Part shown: positions 14,977 through 25,074 of the stretch, piece by piece | Layout of the letters: each line of letters starts with the position of its first letter | Numbering within the stretch: position 1 is the stretch's first letter | Source: DATADW01 sp963733905 | Lineage (GTDB): Bacteria; Actinomycetota; Acidimicrobiia; Spongiisociales; DATADW01 | Assembly: GCA_963733905.1 (NCBI GenBank) | Contig: CAVTEU010000007.1 | Location: 1 to 64,000 of the forward strand | Direction: 5' to 3' | Length of the DNA: 64,000 nt | Program-made: the position numbers and the translations under genes | Notes under the pieces: generated by a model | Told to the model about the DNA's origin: nothing | Seen by the model: only the letters and a program-made list of their open reading frames with translations | The model's database searches: none

Positions 14977-16819
14977 GTGCGGACCTCGTCGGGTGCCCGA
15001 TGGGACCCGGTCAAGCGTTCGCTCCCTGGCCTCCTGCTTTCGGGCGGCGGCGTCCTCGTCGTAGGCGCGCAGCAGTCGGGCATACCCGGGAGCCCTCTCC
15101 AGCAGGTCCGCGGTGACTTCCCTGCGCCACGACCCGGCCGTCCTCGATGTAGATCACCTCGTCGGCCAGCACGATGCTCGAGCGCCGGTAGGCGACCACG
15201 ATGACGGTGGACGGCAGCCCGGCGTGGCGCAGTCCGCGCAGGATCTCGGACTCGACCGAGGGGTCCACCGCACGAGGTGGCGTCGTCGAGGATGAGAAGG
15301 CGGGGACGGCGCACCAGGGCACGGGCCAGCGCCAGCCGTTGCCGCTGGCCGCCGGACAGCGACGTGCCACGCTCCCCGATCCGGGTGTCGTAGCCCGCGG
15401 GCAACTGGCTGATGAACTCGTCGGCACCGGCGAGACGGGCGGCTTCCCTGCACCTCGTCGTCGGGGATGGTGAGGCCGAGTGTGATGTTGCCCCGCACCG
15501 TGTCGTCGAAGAGGAACGTCTCCTGGGACACAAAGGCGACCTCTCTCGCCAGCTCCGAGCGGGCGAACGATCTCAGGTCGCGGCCGTCGAGATGGATGGT
15601 CCCGGTGGAGGGGTCCCAGAGCCGGGCGAGCAGGACGGCGAGGGTGGACTTGCCCGAGGCGGTGCGGCCCACCATCGCCACCACCTTTCCCGGTGGGACG
15701 TCCAGCTCGAGCTCGGAGATGACTGTGTCACCCTCGTCGTACCCGAAGCCGATGTCCTCACCTCCGACCCTCGCCCCGGACTCGTCCTCGACGGCGTGCA
15801 GCTGCCCGTGCTCCACCAGTTCGTCGGCGTCGAGCACCTCGCGCACCCGCCGCCAGCCAGCCAGGCTCTCGGCGAGGTCCCACAACACGTAGCCGATCAG
15901 CCGCATCGGGACCGAGATGAGCGAGAGCAGGTAGGCGACCGACACCAACTCTCCTGGCGTGATGGCGCCGGCGGCGATCCGCATCGTGCCGATGGTCAGC
16001 ACGAGGACGGTGGTCACTGCAGGGAACGACTCGACGACCGACCGGTATGTCGCCGCCGCCCGCTCTACGGTGATCACCTTGTCGCGCAGTCGGTGCGCTG
16101 CCAGGGAGAACCGCTCGGTCTCGAAGTCCTCCCTCCCCAGCGCCTTGACCGTGAGCGCTCCGTCGAAGCTCTCGTGCGCCACCGTGCTCGGTCTCACCGC
16201 GCAGCCGCTGTACCTCCTGGAAGGCTTCGAACAACTTCCACGAGCCACGCACGTCCACCGCGGTCACCACCACGAGCGCAACAAAGGTGAGCATGGCGAG
16301 GATCGGGTCGAGCGCGAAGATCACGACGATCGTGCCCACCAGGAGCAGCACGGCGCCGGTGCCGAACGGGAGCGGAGCGAGGATGAAGGTTCCCTGGCTG
16401 GCGTCGGTCTCGCTCACCGCCAGGAGGTCGCCCACCGACTGGCGACGGAACCAGCTCAACCCGAGCCGCAGCTGGTGGGAGATCAGCTTCTTGCGGACAT
16501 CGGCCCTGGTCTGGAACTGGAGCCACCCCGCACCGGTGCGGCGAAGCACGATCCCGGCCGCCTTCCACACCGCCACCGCCAAGATTGCGAGTACGACGGG
16601 GAGGACCAGACCGGAGGGCGAAGCTCCCTCGTCGAGCACGGGGATGATGAGCTGATCGGTTGCCCGGCCGATGACCCACGCCGAGAGGATCACGCCGGAG
16701 GCGAAGATGGCTGCCCCGCTCACGGCCACCAGGAAAGAGACCGGGTGGACGCGCACGAACCCGGCGACCAGGCGGTAGCCGTCGCGCAAGACCTGCAGGG
16801 GCGACTCACGGGTCGTCAT
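14973..16819 (-). CDS. ABC exporter subunit A (membrane and ATPase domains), frame interrupted
   Basis: ATG 16819 begins MTTRESPLQVLRDGYRLV, with six membrane segments predicted up to about residue 330. Then come the ATPase motifs Walker A GRTASGKST, signature LSGGQRQRLALARAL and Walker B LLILDDATS. The usual catalytic Glu after Walker B is Asp here, while subunit B has Glu, so the pair would have one degenerate and one working site, as in known heterodimeric exporters. Frame changes lie near 16,190, 15,450, 15,275 and 15,110. Together with subunit B it forms a two-gene export unit. Confidence 0.85.
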
Positions 16820-16896
16820 AGGGGAACTATGGACGATCGTAGGTCGGGTGTCATCGGACCACGGTCGGATTGCAGATCGGGCGTCGGGACGATGGC

Positions 16897-17184
16897 TCAG
16901 TGGCCGGAGGGCGAGACGCTGCGCACCCGCCCTGCGCTCACGATGACGCCCTCGTTGGCCAGCCTTTCAGCCTGACGATGAATCGACGGCGACCGGAGCC
17001 GCCCATCGTGGCCGACCACCCGCCACCAGGGGATAGGGCTCTCGACCTCGGCGAGGATGCGGCCCACGGCGCGGCCTGCACCGGGCCGGCCCGCCTGCGC
17101 TGCCACCTCGCCGTAGGAGACGACCTCGCCCGGGCTCAAAGAGCTCACCACACCGATGACGGCCTCGCGGAACGACGAGCTCAC
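16897..17184 (-). CDS. Alkyltransferase-like (ATL) DNA-repair protein
   Basis: 95 residues with the fold of the C-terminal domain of O6-alkylguanine-DNA alkyltransferase: SPGEVVSYGEVAAQAGRPGAGRAVG, here the helix-turn-helix and arginine finger, then IPWWRVVGHDG. The active-site Pro-Cys-His-Arg is replaced by Pro-Trp-Trp-Arg, so it cannot accept alkyl groups. That is the defining change of ATL proteins, which bind alkylated guanines and hand them to nucleotide excision repair. GTG 17184 overlaps the upp stop as GTGA. Confidence 0.85.
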   Translation of the reverse strand: MSSSFREAVIGVVSSLSPGEVVSYGEVAAQAGRPGAGRAVGRILAEVESPIPWWRVVGHDGRLRSPSIHRQAERLANEGVIVSAGRVRSVSPSGH

Positions 17185-17801
17185 AGCGTCCCGAACAGCC
17201 GGTCGCCCATGTCGCCGAGACCGGGACGGATGTAGAAGTGGTCGTCGAGGTCGCGGTCGAGCGAGCCGGCCACAACCCGGACATCGGGGTGGTCACGCTC
17301 GATGACGGCGGCACCCTGTGGCGCCGCCACCACGCAGAGAGCGACGATGTCACGGGCACCACCCTCCTTGACCTTCCCGATGGCCCAGGACAACGACCCG
17401 CCGGTGGCCAGCATCGGCTCGAGTACCAGGACGCGCGCCTCGGCCAGTTTGGGGAGCTTGGTGTAGTACTCGAGAGGGAGCGCAGTCTCCTCGTCGCGCT
17501 GGACTCCGGCGTACCCGACCTTGACCCCGGGGAGTAGGTCGAGCACCGCTTGGAGCAGTCCAAGACCGGCGCGCAGCACCGCCACCGCCACCAGGTCCTT
17601 CCCCAGCCGGTGGCCGGCTGCCTGCTCGAGCGGGGTCTCGATGGAGATCTCTTCCACGGGCAGATCCGATGTGGCCTCCATCACCAGCGTGTATGCGAGA
17701 CGGCGGGTGGTCTCTCGGAACAACTCCGACCCGGTGTCGGCGCGACGGAGGATCGACAGGTAGTGACGCGCCAATGGGTGCTCGACGACGGTCAGGGGCA
17801 C
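17181..17801 (-). CDS. upp: Uracil phosphoribosyltransferase
   Basis: GTG 17801 is chosen because a perfect AAGGAGG lies six bases upstream and the product then starts VPLTVVEHPLARHYL like the family. The 206 residues include VAVLRAGLGLLQAV, the PRPP-binding loop EPMLATGGS (usually DPMLATGGS) and the C-terminal DHFYIRPGLGDMGDRLFGT, the uracil-binding region. It makes UMP from uracil and PRPP. With deoA on the same strand it suggests a pyrimidine salvage group. The gene is unbroken. Confidence 0.95.
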   Translation of the reverse strand: MPLTVVEHPLARHYLSILRRADTGSELFRETTRRLAYTLVMEATSDLPVEEISIETPLEQAAGHRLGKDLVAVAVLRAGLGLLQAVLDLLPGVKVGYAGVQRDEETALPLEYYTKLPKLAEARVLVLEPMLATGGSLSWAIGKVKEGGARDIVALCVVAAPQGAAVIERDHPDVRVVAGSLDRDLDDHFYIRPGLGDMGDRLFGTL

Positions 17802-17838
17802 GGCTTGCCTCCTTGGCTGCGGCAGGCTACCGAGATCC

Positions 17839-17872
17839 AGACGGCAGACGGCAGCGAACGGCGGACGGCAGC
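17839..17872. repeat. GCCGTCT-type short tandem repeat, locus 1
   Basis: On the minus strand the run is made of imperfect CTGCCGTC units, directly upstream of upp. The same motif family recurs at 37536-37583. Confidence 0.55.
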
Positions 17873-17932
17873 CAGAGCGCGTCAGCCCGGTCCGACACAC
17901 GATGATGCGACATGACTGCACCATCGTGCAAC

Positions 17933-20666
17933 TCAGCCCGTGTTGCGCATCCCGGCGGCGATCCCGTTCACCGTGAGCAGCAGGGCCCGTTGCAAAGTGG
18001 GTCGGTCTCGCCCGCCCTGCTTCTCGCCAAGAGCGCGACCTGGAGGTAGTTGAGCGGGTCGAGGTAGACGTCGCGCACCTCGAGGGTGCGGCGGAGCAAT
18101 GGGTTGCCGGCGAGCAGCCCGGGCCGGTCGGTGAGCCGGAGCACCTCGCCCATGGTGGTGTCGTGCTCCTCGAGGATCATGTCGAGTAGCTGTTGCACCC
18201 CAGGGTCGACCAGTTCCTCCACGTACCGTCGGGCGATCCCCAGGTCGGCCTTGGTCAGTGTCATCTCGACGTTCGAGACGAAGGTTTGGAGGAACCACCA
18301 CTGCTCGTGCATCTCGTCGAGCACTTCTCCGTAACCGCGTTTGCGTGCCTCGGCCAGACCGGTGCCCACCCCGTACCAGCCGGGGATGATCATCCGTGAC
18401 TGGGTCCACCCGAAGACCCAAGGTATGGCGCGCAGGTCGTCGAGCCCCGCGCCGCTGCCGGGACGTCGCGAGGGACGCGACCCGATGTTCATCGACGCCA
18501 ACTCCTCGACCGGGGTGGCGGAGAGGAAGAACCGCACCATCCCGGGGTCGTCAACCAGGGTGCGGTACGCCGAGTACGCCGCCTCCGACACCACCTCCAT
18601 CGCCTCGGTCCAGCGGTCGAGCACCTCCTTGGGCTGGCGCGACGACCGGTGGAGCAGCGAAGCCTCGAGCACCGAGCCCGCTGCCAGTTCCAGGTTGCGC
18701 GCCGCCAGCCCGGGGAGCCCGTACTTGTCGGAGATGACTTCTCCCTGCTCGGTCACCTTGAGCGGACCCGTCGATGGTGCCGAACGGTTGGGCGAGGATG
18801 GCCTGGTGGGTTGGGCCCCCGCCCCGGCCGATGGTGCCGCCACGTCCGTGGAAGAGCCGGAGCGTGACCCCGTGGTGGCGCGCCGTGTTCCGCAGCTGAC
18901 GCTGCGCCTTGTAGATCTCCCACTGGCTGGTGGTTATCCCGCCCTGCTTGTTCGAGTCGGAATACCCCAGCATCACCTCCTGGACATCGCCCCGCAGCGA
19001 GACCACCTGGCGGTAGGAGGGGTCGGAGAGCAACTGGTCGAGGATCTCGCCGCAGCGTCTCAACTCGTCGATGGTCTCGAAGAGCGGCACGAACCCCACC
19101 CGGGCCAGACCGTCGTGGAGGTCGATCAGACCCGCCTCACGGGCCAGCACCGCGGCGGCGAGGATGTCGTCGGGTCCCCTCGTCATCGAGACGATGTACG
19201 ACTCGATCACCGCCGGCCCATACCGGTCGAGGGCGGCGGCGATGCCTGCGAAGGTGGCCATGGTTTCCTCGGCACCTTCACCAAGGCGGGCAGCCGGCGG
19301 TTGCCAAGGGTCTGCCCTCGGCGAGCTCCCCGGCGAGCAACTCGAGACGCTCCTCGGAGCTGCGGTCCGCATACGCGATGCCGACCCTGTCGAGCAGTTG
19401 AGCGACGACATCGTGGATCCGGTCGGCGTGCTCGCGCACATCCATCGTGGCGAGGTGGAATCCGAACGTGGCCACCACCCTGATGAGCCGCATCACCGAA
19501 CCCTCTGCGATGAGCAAACCGGCGTTCTCGCAAAGCGATGACCGCAACAGCTCGAGCTCGGCGGCCAGCTCAGATGGGCCCGCATAGTCGACCCCGGGCT
19601 GATGGCGAGCGCCCTCGCGGATTCGCGTTCTGGTGGCGCCCAGCCGGCTGTGGATGTAGGCGAGCTTGAGCCGGTAGGGCTCGTGGGCGTTGAGTCCGTG
19701 GAAACGCTGCCAGGTGAGAGGGAGCAACTCACGGTCGCGCTCCAGAGATGCCATCAACTCGGCGGAGACATTCCACGTCCTGTCGGAGATCGACAGATCC
19801 TCGGCGAGCCGCTCGACCGCCTCGATCAGCCGTCGAAGGCCATGGTCGTGCTGCAGCTCGAGAACCCGCCGGGTGACATCTGCGGTGACCGAGGGATTGC
19901 CGTCGCGGTCGCCACCAACCCATGTCCCGAAGCGGATCGGCGTCCGGGTGCGGTCCCGGTTGGGATCGAGCCGGTCCAACTGGAGCGACAACTCCTCGCC
20001 CAGATCAGGGAGGACGTCGCTTTCCAACCGGTCGAAGTAGAAGATCGCCGAGCGGGCCTCGTCCACCGGCTCGGGCTTGTCCATGCGAAGCTCGTCGGTT
20101 TCCCAAATCTGGTCGATCACCTCGGCGACCCTGCGGTCGATCCGCACCCGATCGGCTTCGGTTGCCCGGGGGTCGAGCCGGTCGTCGAGCAGGTCGGCCA
20201 CCGTGCGCAGCTTGCTGAGCGTGGTCGGGCGGGCGGCCTCGGTGGGGTGGGCGGTGAAGACGGGGCGTAGCTCGAGCCTGGACACCACCGACGCGATCAG
20301 GTCCTTGTCGAGTCCGGCTTCGATGATGCGATCCACCGTGGCTTCGAAGCGGCGGTCCTCGTCGACCATCTCACCAACCCGATGGGTCTGCTCGGCGACG
20401 TTGGCCAGATAGAAGTAGGCGGTGAAGGCTCGTACCAGTTGGATGACGGTGCCGAGATCGAGCGAGCTCAACGTCGCATCGAGCTGCTTCGTCGCTTCGG
20501 GGTCGTGGTCGTGTCGTATCGCTTTGCAGAGGGCTCGCACCTGCTCGACCAGGTCGAGCAATTCTGTGCCGTGTTGGCGGGCGAGCGCCTCGCCAAGCTG
20601 GGTGCCGAGGCGGCGGATGTCGGCTCGCAGCGCCTCGTCGCGGTCGACCGCCAGTGGACCGGTCAT
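17933..20666 (-). CDS. ppc: Phosphoenolpyruvate carboxylase, frame interrupted
   Basis: The pieces together make about 910 residues, the usual length. Motifs in order: PVFTAHPTEAARPT, ETDELRMDKPEP, GGDRDGNPSVTAD, GYSDSNKQGGITTSQW, LRLFHGRGGTIGRGGGP and the C-terminal LLLTVNGIAAGMRNTG. These are the bicarbonate/PEP-binding and active-site blocks. The enzyme carboxylates PEP to oxaloacetate to refill the TCA cycle. Frame changes lie near 19,310, 19,270, 18,765 and 18,000; since all blocks are intact I take them for sequence errors. It is followed by upp after 132 bp. Confidence 0.95.
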
Positions 20667-20694
20667 CTGGGCTCTGGGTGAAGAGCGGCGAGAT

Positions 20695-21571
20695 TCAATC
20701 GGCGCGTTCCGCGGCCAGCTTTCTCGCCTGCTCCACCCAGCGGTCGCGTCTGATGCGTTCGGCCCTGTTCTTCAGCTTGGGTGCGAGCTCGTCGATCGCC
20801 TCGTCGTTGAGCTCGGCGATCTGGGCGAAGCTGGTGAGCCCCTCGTGGCGGAGCCGGCGGGCCGTTGCCGGGCCTATCCCGGAAATGGCGGTGAGATCGT
20901 CCTCGACTTCCCCGTTGAGCCTTGCCGCTTCCTCGACGGCGCTCGGGACCGTCGACACAGGCGGGGCGAACTCGGGGGGCAACTCGGTGGGCGGCGGGAG
21001 GACGGGATCTGCTTCGGGTGGCGCGACGATCTCGGGCACCTCGTCCTCGACCTCGATGACGGGCTCAGCCACCGGCTCCCTCGCCTCTCGATGACGGGCG
21101 CGGCCACCGGCTCCGTCACCTCTTCGATGACGGGCGCGGTCACGGCCACCGGCTCCGATGCACCGGCTGCCTCGTTGATCCTTCGATGGCCGTCGGTCCC
21201 GCCGACTCCCTGATGGACTCCTTGAGCAGGAGGATCTCCTGCTCCTTCTCGGTGAGCAGGCGGTGGAGGGCATCGACCTCGGGTCTGAGCAGAGCGGCCT
21301 GTCCCTCCGCTCTGGCCAGCTCGCGCTGCGCCTCATCGAGGGCGGTCTGCAGCTCGCCCGTCTCGGCGCCCGATTGAACCGCCTCCAGACGGTTGGCCAG
21401 CTCGGTGGCGCGCCCCTGGGCGATCTCAGCCTCATGCTTGTGCCTGGCAACGAATGATCGCCAGCGCTCTTCGAGACGCCGGAGCCGGAAGTAGGCCAGT
21501 GAATAGCCCGCTATGCCCCCAACAACGAGCGCTACCACGGCCGATAGAACGACCACCCAGAGGTTATCCAT
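20695..21571 (-). CDS. Membrane-anchored coiled-coil protein with C-terminal helix-hairpin-helix domain
   Basis: ATG 21571 starts a protein with one N-terminal membrane helix (VVVLSAVVALVVGGIAGYSL), a long coiled coil (about residues 30-125), an acidic Pro/Glu-rich linker with repeated EPV units, and a 65-residue C-terminus DLTAISGIGPATARRLRHEG that is a double helix-hairpin-helix, a nucleic-acid-binding fold. A frame change near 21,165-21,190 divides it. The layout suggests a protein that links the membrane to DNA or RNA; no partner is known. It is divergent from ffh, with about 100 bp between. Confidence 0.65.
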
Positions 21572-21662
21572 AGATCTCCACGATTCCCCCCAGGCAACCC
21601 GCGGCGACGACCGCGGTCAAGCCCTCAATTATTAGCACAATCGGTCAGTTTCGGGATACCCG

Positions 21663-21668
21663 TAACAT
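21663..21668 (+). promoter_or_regulatory. Putative -10 box of a leaderless ffh transcript
   Basis: TAACAT ends seven bases before the GTG start, and no ribosome-binding site lies between. That spacing fits transcription starting at the start codon, which is common in Actinobacteria. No clear -35 box is seen. Confidence 0.4.
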
Positions 21669-21675
21669 CTCGACC

Positions 21676-23013
21676 GTGTTCGACACACTCACCGATCGGC
21701 TCGGCGGGATCTTCGACCGGATGCGCGGCAAGGGCCGGCTATCCGAGGCCGATGTGGACGCATCGCTGCGCGAGATCAGGCTGGCTCTGCTCGAGGCGGA
21801 CGTCAACGTCGCCGTGGCCCGCGATCTGCTCAACCGGGTGAAGGAACGTGCCGTCGGCGCCGAGGTGACCAAGAGCCTCACCCCCGGTCAGCAGGTGGTG
21901 AAGATCGTCAACGAGGAGTTGGTGACGACTCTCGGGACCGAACCGGCGCGGCTATCCATGGCCCCTTCCCCTCCCACCGTGATCCTCATGGTCGGCCTGC
22001 AGGGGTCGGGAAAGACCACATCTGCGGCCAAGCTCTCCCGCCATCTGGTCCGCCAGGGAAAGCAGCCGATGCTGGTGGCAGCCGACCTGCAGCGTCCGGC
22101 GGCGATCGAGCAACTGCAGACGCTCGGTGAGCGCGCCGGCGTTCCCGTGTTCACCGACCGCACCCAGCGACCCGCCCGTCTCGTCAAGGCGGCCCTCAAG
22201 GAGGCAACCCGATTGGGCCGCGACGTCGTGGTGGTTGACACCGCGGGGAGACTGCAGATCGACCGCCAGCTGATGGGCGAGCTCTCCGATCTGGACAAGG
22301 CCTCCAACCCCACCGAGACGCTGCTCGTCGTCGACGCCATGACCGGCCAGGACGCGGTAAACGTCGCCAAGGGGTTTCTCGAGTACGTCGACTTGACCGG
22401 GATCGTTCTCTCCAAGCTCGACGGGGATGCGAGGGGCGGGGCGGCCATATCTGTGCGCGAGGTGACGGGGAGCCCGATCAAGTTCGCCGGAGTGGGGGAG
22501 AAGCTCGACGACTTCGAGGTGTTCCACCCCGATCGCATGGCTTCGCGCATCCTCGGGATGGGCGATGTGCTCACACTGATCGAGAAGGCGGAGCAGACCT
22601 GGGACGCCCAGCAGGCAGAGAAGCTCGCCGACAAGATGAGGACCGCCAGCTTCACCTTCGACGACTTCCTCGATCAGTTCCAGCAGGTGAAGCGGATGGG
22701 GTCGCTCGACCAGGTGGTTGCTATGCTTCCCGGCGCCGGGTCCCTCCTCCGCAATGTCGAGGTTTCGGACCGCGACGTGGGACGGGTCGAGGCGATCATC
22801 CGATCGATGACGCTCGAGGAGCGCCAAAATCCCAAGCTGATCAACGGCAGCAGGAAGCGGCGAATCGCGTCGGGCTCGGGCACAACGTCGCAGGAGGTCA
22901 ACGGGCTGCTCAAGCAGTTCGGAGAGACACAGCGGCTCATGAAGATGGTGGCGGAGGGAAAGGGCATACCCGGGCTACCCGGGTTGCTCGGCGGCAAGCG
23001 CGGCAAGCGCTGA
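21676..23013 (+). CDS. ffh: Signal recognition particle protein Ffh (SRP54)
   Basis: A complete 445-residue protein from GTG 21676. N domain: MFDTLTDRLGGIFDRMRGKG. GTPase (G) domain: P-loop GLQGSGKTT, DTAGRL and SKLDGDARGG. The methionine-rich M domain begins near residue 320 with FDDFLDQFQQVKRMGSLDQV and ends in a GKRGKR tail. It binds 4.5S RNA and signal sequences of nascent membrane proteins and delivers them to FtsY and the translocon. It opens the conserved ffh-rpsP-khpA-rimM block. Confidence 0.97.
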   Translation: MFDTLTDRLGGIFDRMRGKGRLSEADVDASLREIRLALLEADVNVAVARDLLNRVKERAVGAEVTKSLTPGQQVVKIVNEELVTTLGTEPARLSMAPSPPTVILMVGLQGSGKTTSAAKLSRHLVRQGKQPMLVAADLQRPAAIEQLQTLGERAGVPVFTDRTQRPARLVKAALKEATRLGRDVVVVDTAGRLQIDRQLMGELSDLDKASNPTETLLVVDAMTGQDAVNVAKGFLEYVDLTGIVLSKLDGDARGGAAISVREVTGSPIKFAGVGEKLDDFEVFHPDRMASRILGMGDVLTLIEKAEQTWDAQQAEKLADKMRTASFTFDDFLDQFQQVKRMGSLDQVVAMLPGAGSLLRNVEVSDRDVGRVEAIIRSMTLEERQNPKLINGSRKRRIASGSGTTSQEVNGLLKQFGETQRLMKMVAEGKGIPGLPGLLGGKRGKR

Positions 23014-23053
23014 TGTGACAGCGCTGACTGATTTGGGACAGGATGGTGATGCG

Positions 23054-23344
23054 ATGGCGGTGAAGATCCGCCTCATCCGAATGGGCAAGAAGAAGCAGCC
23101 GGTGTACCGGGTGGTCGTCGCCGATGGCCGCACCCCGCGGGACGGCCGGTACATCGAGCAGATCGGGCGGTACGACCCCCGCCAGGAGCCGACTCTCATC
23201 GAGATCGACAACGACAAAGCGGTCGACTGGCTCCGCAAGGGGGCCCAGCCAACCGAGCCGGTCCGCAGGCTGCTCGAGTCGTCGGGTGCCTGGTCGCGCT
23301 TCAAGGTGGCAAAGGGCGAGATCCACACCGTGGCGGGGTCGTGA
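23054..23344 (+). CDS. rpsP: 30S ribosomal protein S16
   Basis: The ATG at 23054 gives MAVKIRLIRMGKKKQPVYRV, the canonical N-terminus; a longer frame from 23015 is not needed. The 96 residues include DGRYIEQIGRYDP and the WLRKGAQPTEPVRRLLE region. S16 stabilises the 5' domain of 16S rRNA. The stop overlaps the GTG of khpA. Confidence 0.97.
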   Translation: MAVKIRLIRMGKKKQPVYRVVVADGRTPRDGRYIEQIGRYDPRQEPTLIEIDNDKAVDWLRKGAQPTEPVRRLLESSGAWSRFKVAKGEIHTVAGS

Positions 23345-23595
23345 GCCGGAGCGACATAACCGAGCGCGTGGTGGGCTACGTCGTCTCACAGATCGTCTCC
23401 AAACCGGAGGCCGTGCGCCTCGATGTTGTCGAGCAGGGCCCCGAAGACGTCGTGGTCGAGGTGACAACCGCACGCGGCGACATGGGCAGGGTCATCGGGC
23501 GGCGCGGCCGCGTGGCGCGGGCCATCCGCACCCTCGCCCAAGCTGCCGCAGACGAGGAAGGGCTCCAAGCGGGAGTCGAATTCCTCGACGAGTGA
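23341..23595 (+). CDS. khpA: KH-domain RNA-binding protein KhpA
   Basis: 84 residues from GTG 23341 (GTGA overlap with rpsP). The single KH domain has the GxxG-type loop within MGRVIGRRGRVARAIRTL. KhpA works with KhpB/Jag as a global RNA-binding pair that affects cell elongation and division. Its place between rpsP and rimM is typical in Gram-positive and actinobacterial genomes. Confidence 0.93.
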   Translation: MSRSDITERVVGYVVSQIVSKPEAVRLDVVEQGPEDVVVEVTTARGDMGRVIGRRGRVARAIRTLAQAAADEEGLQAGVEFLDE

Positions 23596-23599
23596 GGCG

Positions 23600-24107
23600 A
23601 TGGGCCAGCCGGTGACGGTGGGCCGGTTGGGCCGGCCGCACGGTCTCAACGGCGAACTCGTTCTCTTCCCCGATACCGACAATCCGCAGCGCTTCGTGGC
23701 CGGAGCGCGCCTCGACCGCGGCGACACAGCCGCCGCGTCAGCTCACAGTCGTCGACGTCCGCCCCCATCGAGGAGCGATGCTGGTCAGCTTCGCCGGCGT
23801 GGCGACCATCACCGCAGCCGAGGACCTGGCGAACGTGGAGCTCACCATCGAGGAAAACCAGCTGCGGCCGCTGGAGGCAGGGGAGTACTGGCCGGAGGAC
23901 CTGGTCGGGCTCGAGGCGCACACCGACGACGGCCAGGTGGTCGGCCGCGTCGTCGACGTGATCGTCGGCGGCGCCCAGGACCGGCTTGTCATCGAGCGGG
24001 GAGGAGACCGATTCGAGGTCCCGTTCGTCGAGCCGCTCGTCCCCGAGGTGGATCTCGACTCGGGGTCGGTGGTCATCGCTCCGCTTCCGGGCCTTCTCGA
24101 ATCGTGA
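23600..24107 (+). CDS. rimM: 16S rRNA processing protein RimM, frame interrupted
   Basis: The first piece starts at ATG 23600: VTVGRLGRPHGLNGELVLFP, the RimM N-terminal signature. After a frame change near 23,720-23,775 the protein continues LVSFAGVATITAAEDLANVE, then EYWPEDLVGLEAHT and the PRC-barrel part (VPFVEPLVPEVDLDSGSVVI). The total of about 168 residues is normal. RimM binds S19 and helps 30S maturation. Elsewhere trmD usually follows at once; here it is 8.6 kb away. Confidence 0.93.
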
Positions 24108-24963
24108 ATCCGAAGACGGTGTCCAACTCCGAGCCGTCCCCCACCATCAACTCGCCTTCACCGGGCGGGCCGTCCTGGATGGTGGCGGCGAAGACCCCCC
24201 ACGTCTCCAGCCAGTCGGTGGCGGGGGTACCGAGAGTGGCCACCTGCTCCCCGTCGACGGTGAGGCGGATCACCACCGCCGCTTCGGGCGTCCTGGCGTA
24301 GCCGCTCACGTCGATGGGGTAGGAAGTCGCCGGCTGGTTGGGTGTCATCAGGACCGCAAGCGGTCCGGTGGCCGCCGAACCTGAGCCCTCGCTCCCGACG
24401 GGCCGCAGGTCCACCACGACGCGGGCGGGCGCACTCGGGGTCATCGCCCTCACCTCGACGCTGGTCTCGGTATGCAGGTCGAGGAAGAGACCGCCCTCGA
24501 TGTCGCGAACCACAAAGGCGCCGGCAACGAGGCTTGTGTCCATCACTGCGTCGGCGACGGCGGTGTGCTCCACCTCTGCGCCGAAGTCGATCCGAACCAC
24601 CCCCAGGTCGGAGCGGACCGACACCTCTACCTGACCGCTGCGGGTTGCCGGCGCCTGGTCGGCGGTGGCGAGCGAGACGACCACACGCTGGCACCCATCG
24701 AAGTCCTCCCATCGCAGCCCGGCGATGGCGGCGGCATCGCCGTCGGGCCGCCCGACCACGCCGGTCGTCCGCGAGGTGAACGGCTCGTCACCGGCGAGGC
24801 ACGGGGGTGCGGCGGCCACGGTCGTTGGGGGCGGGCCCGGGTCGGTGGTGGTGGTCACCTGGCTGGTGGTCGTGGTGCTCGCCGGGACATCGGTCGTCTG
24901 GTCGGCGCCGTCGGGGACGCACCCGGCAAGCAGGATCAGGAGGGCGAGAAGCCGGATCGCCAT
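24073..24963 (-). CDS. Lipoprotein with AMIN-like and Gmad2-like domains
   Basis: ATG 24963 gives MAIRLLALLILLAGC, a lipobox with Cys 15, then a Thr/Pro-rich linker (TSQVTTTTDPGPPPTT). Residues about 60-190 resemble the AMIN-like domain of actinobacterial lipoproteins (RVVVSLATADQAPATRSGQV, then APARVVVDLRP). The last 100 residues look like a Gmad2 immunoglobulin-type domain (PIDVSGYARTPEAAVVIRL). Such proteins sit on the outer face of the membrane and probably bind cell-wall material. The gene converges on rimM and overlaps its end by 35 bp. Confidence 0.75.
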   Translation of the reverse strand: MAIRLLALLILLAGCVPDGADQTTDVPASTTTTSQVTTTTDPGPPPTTVAAAPPCLAGDEPFTSRTTGVVGRPDGDAAAIAGLRWEDFDGCQRVVVSLATADQAPATRSGQVEVSVRSDLGVVRIDFGAEVEHTAVADAVMDTSLVAGAFVVRDIEGGLFLDLHTETSVEVRAMTPSAPARVVVDLRPVGSEGSGSAATGPLAVLMTPNQPATSYPIDVSGYARTPEAAVVIRLTVDGEQVATLGTPATDWLETWGVFAATIQDGPPGEGELMVGDGSELDTVFGFTIREGPEAER

Positions 24964-25074
24964 CGTGCCGAGGGTAAAGCGCCGTCCTCGAGCGCGGGTG
25001 CCACGGTGGTCGGCCAGATTGGTCGGCCAGATTGGTCGGCCGGCACCGGTGCCGGGACTAGCGTGCCGCCTCTC

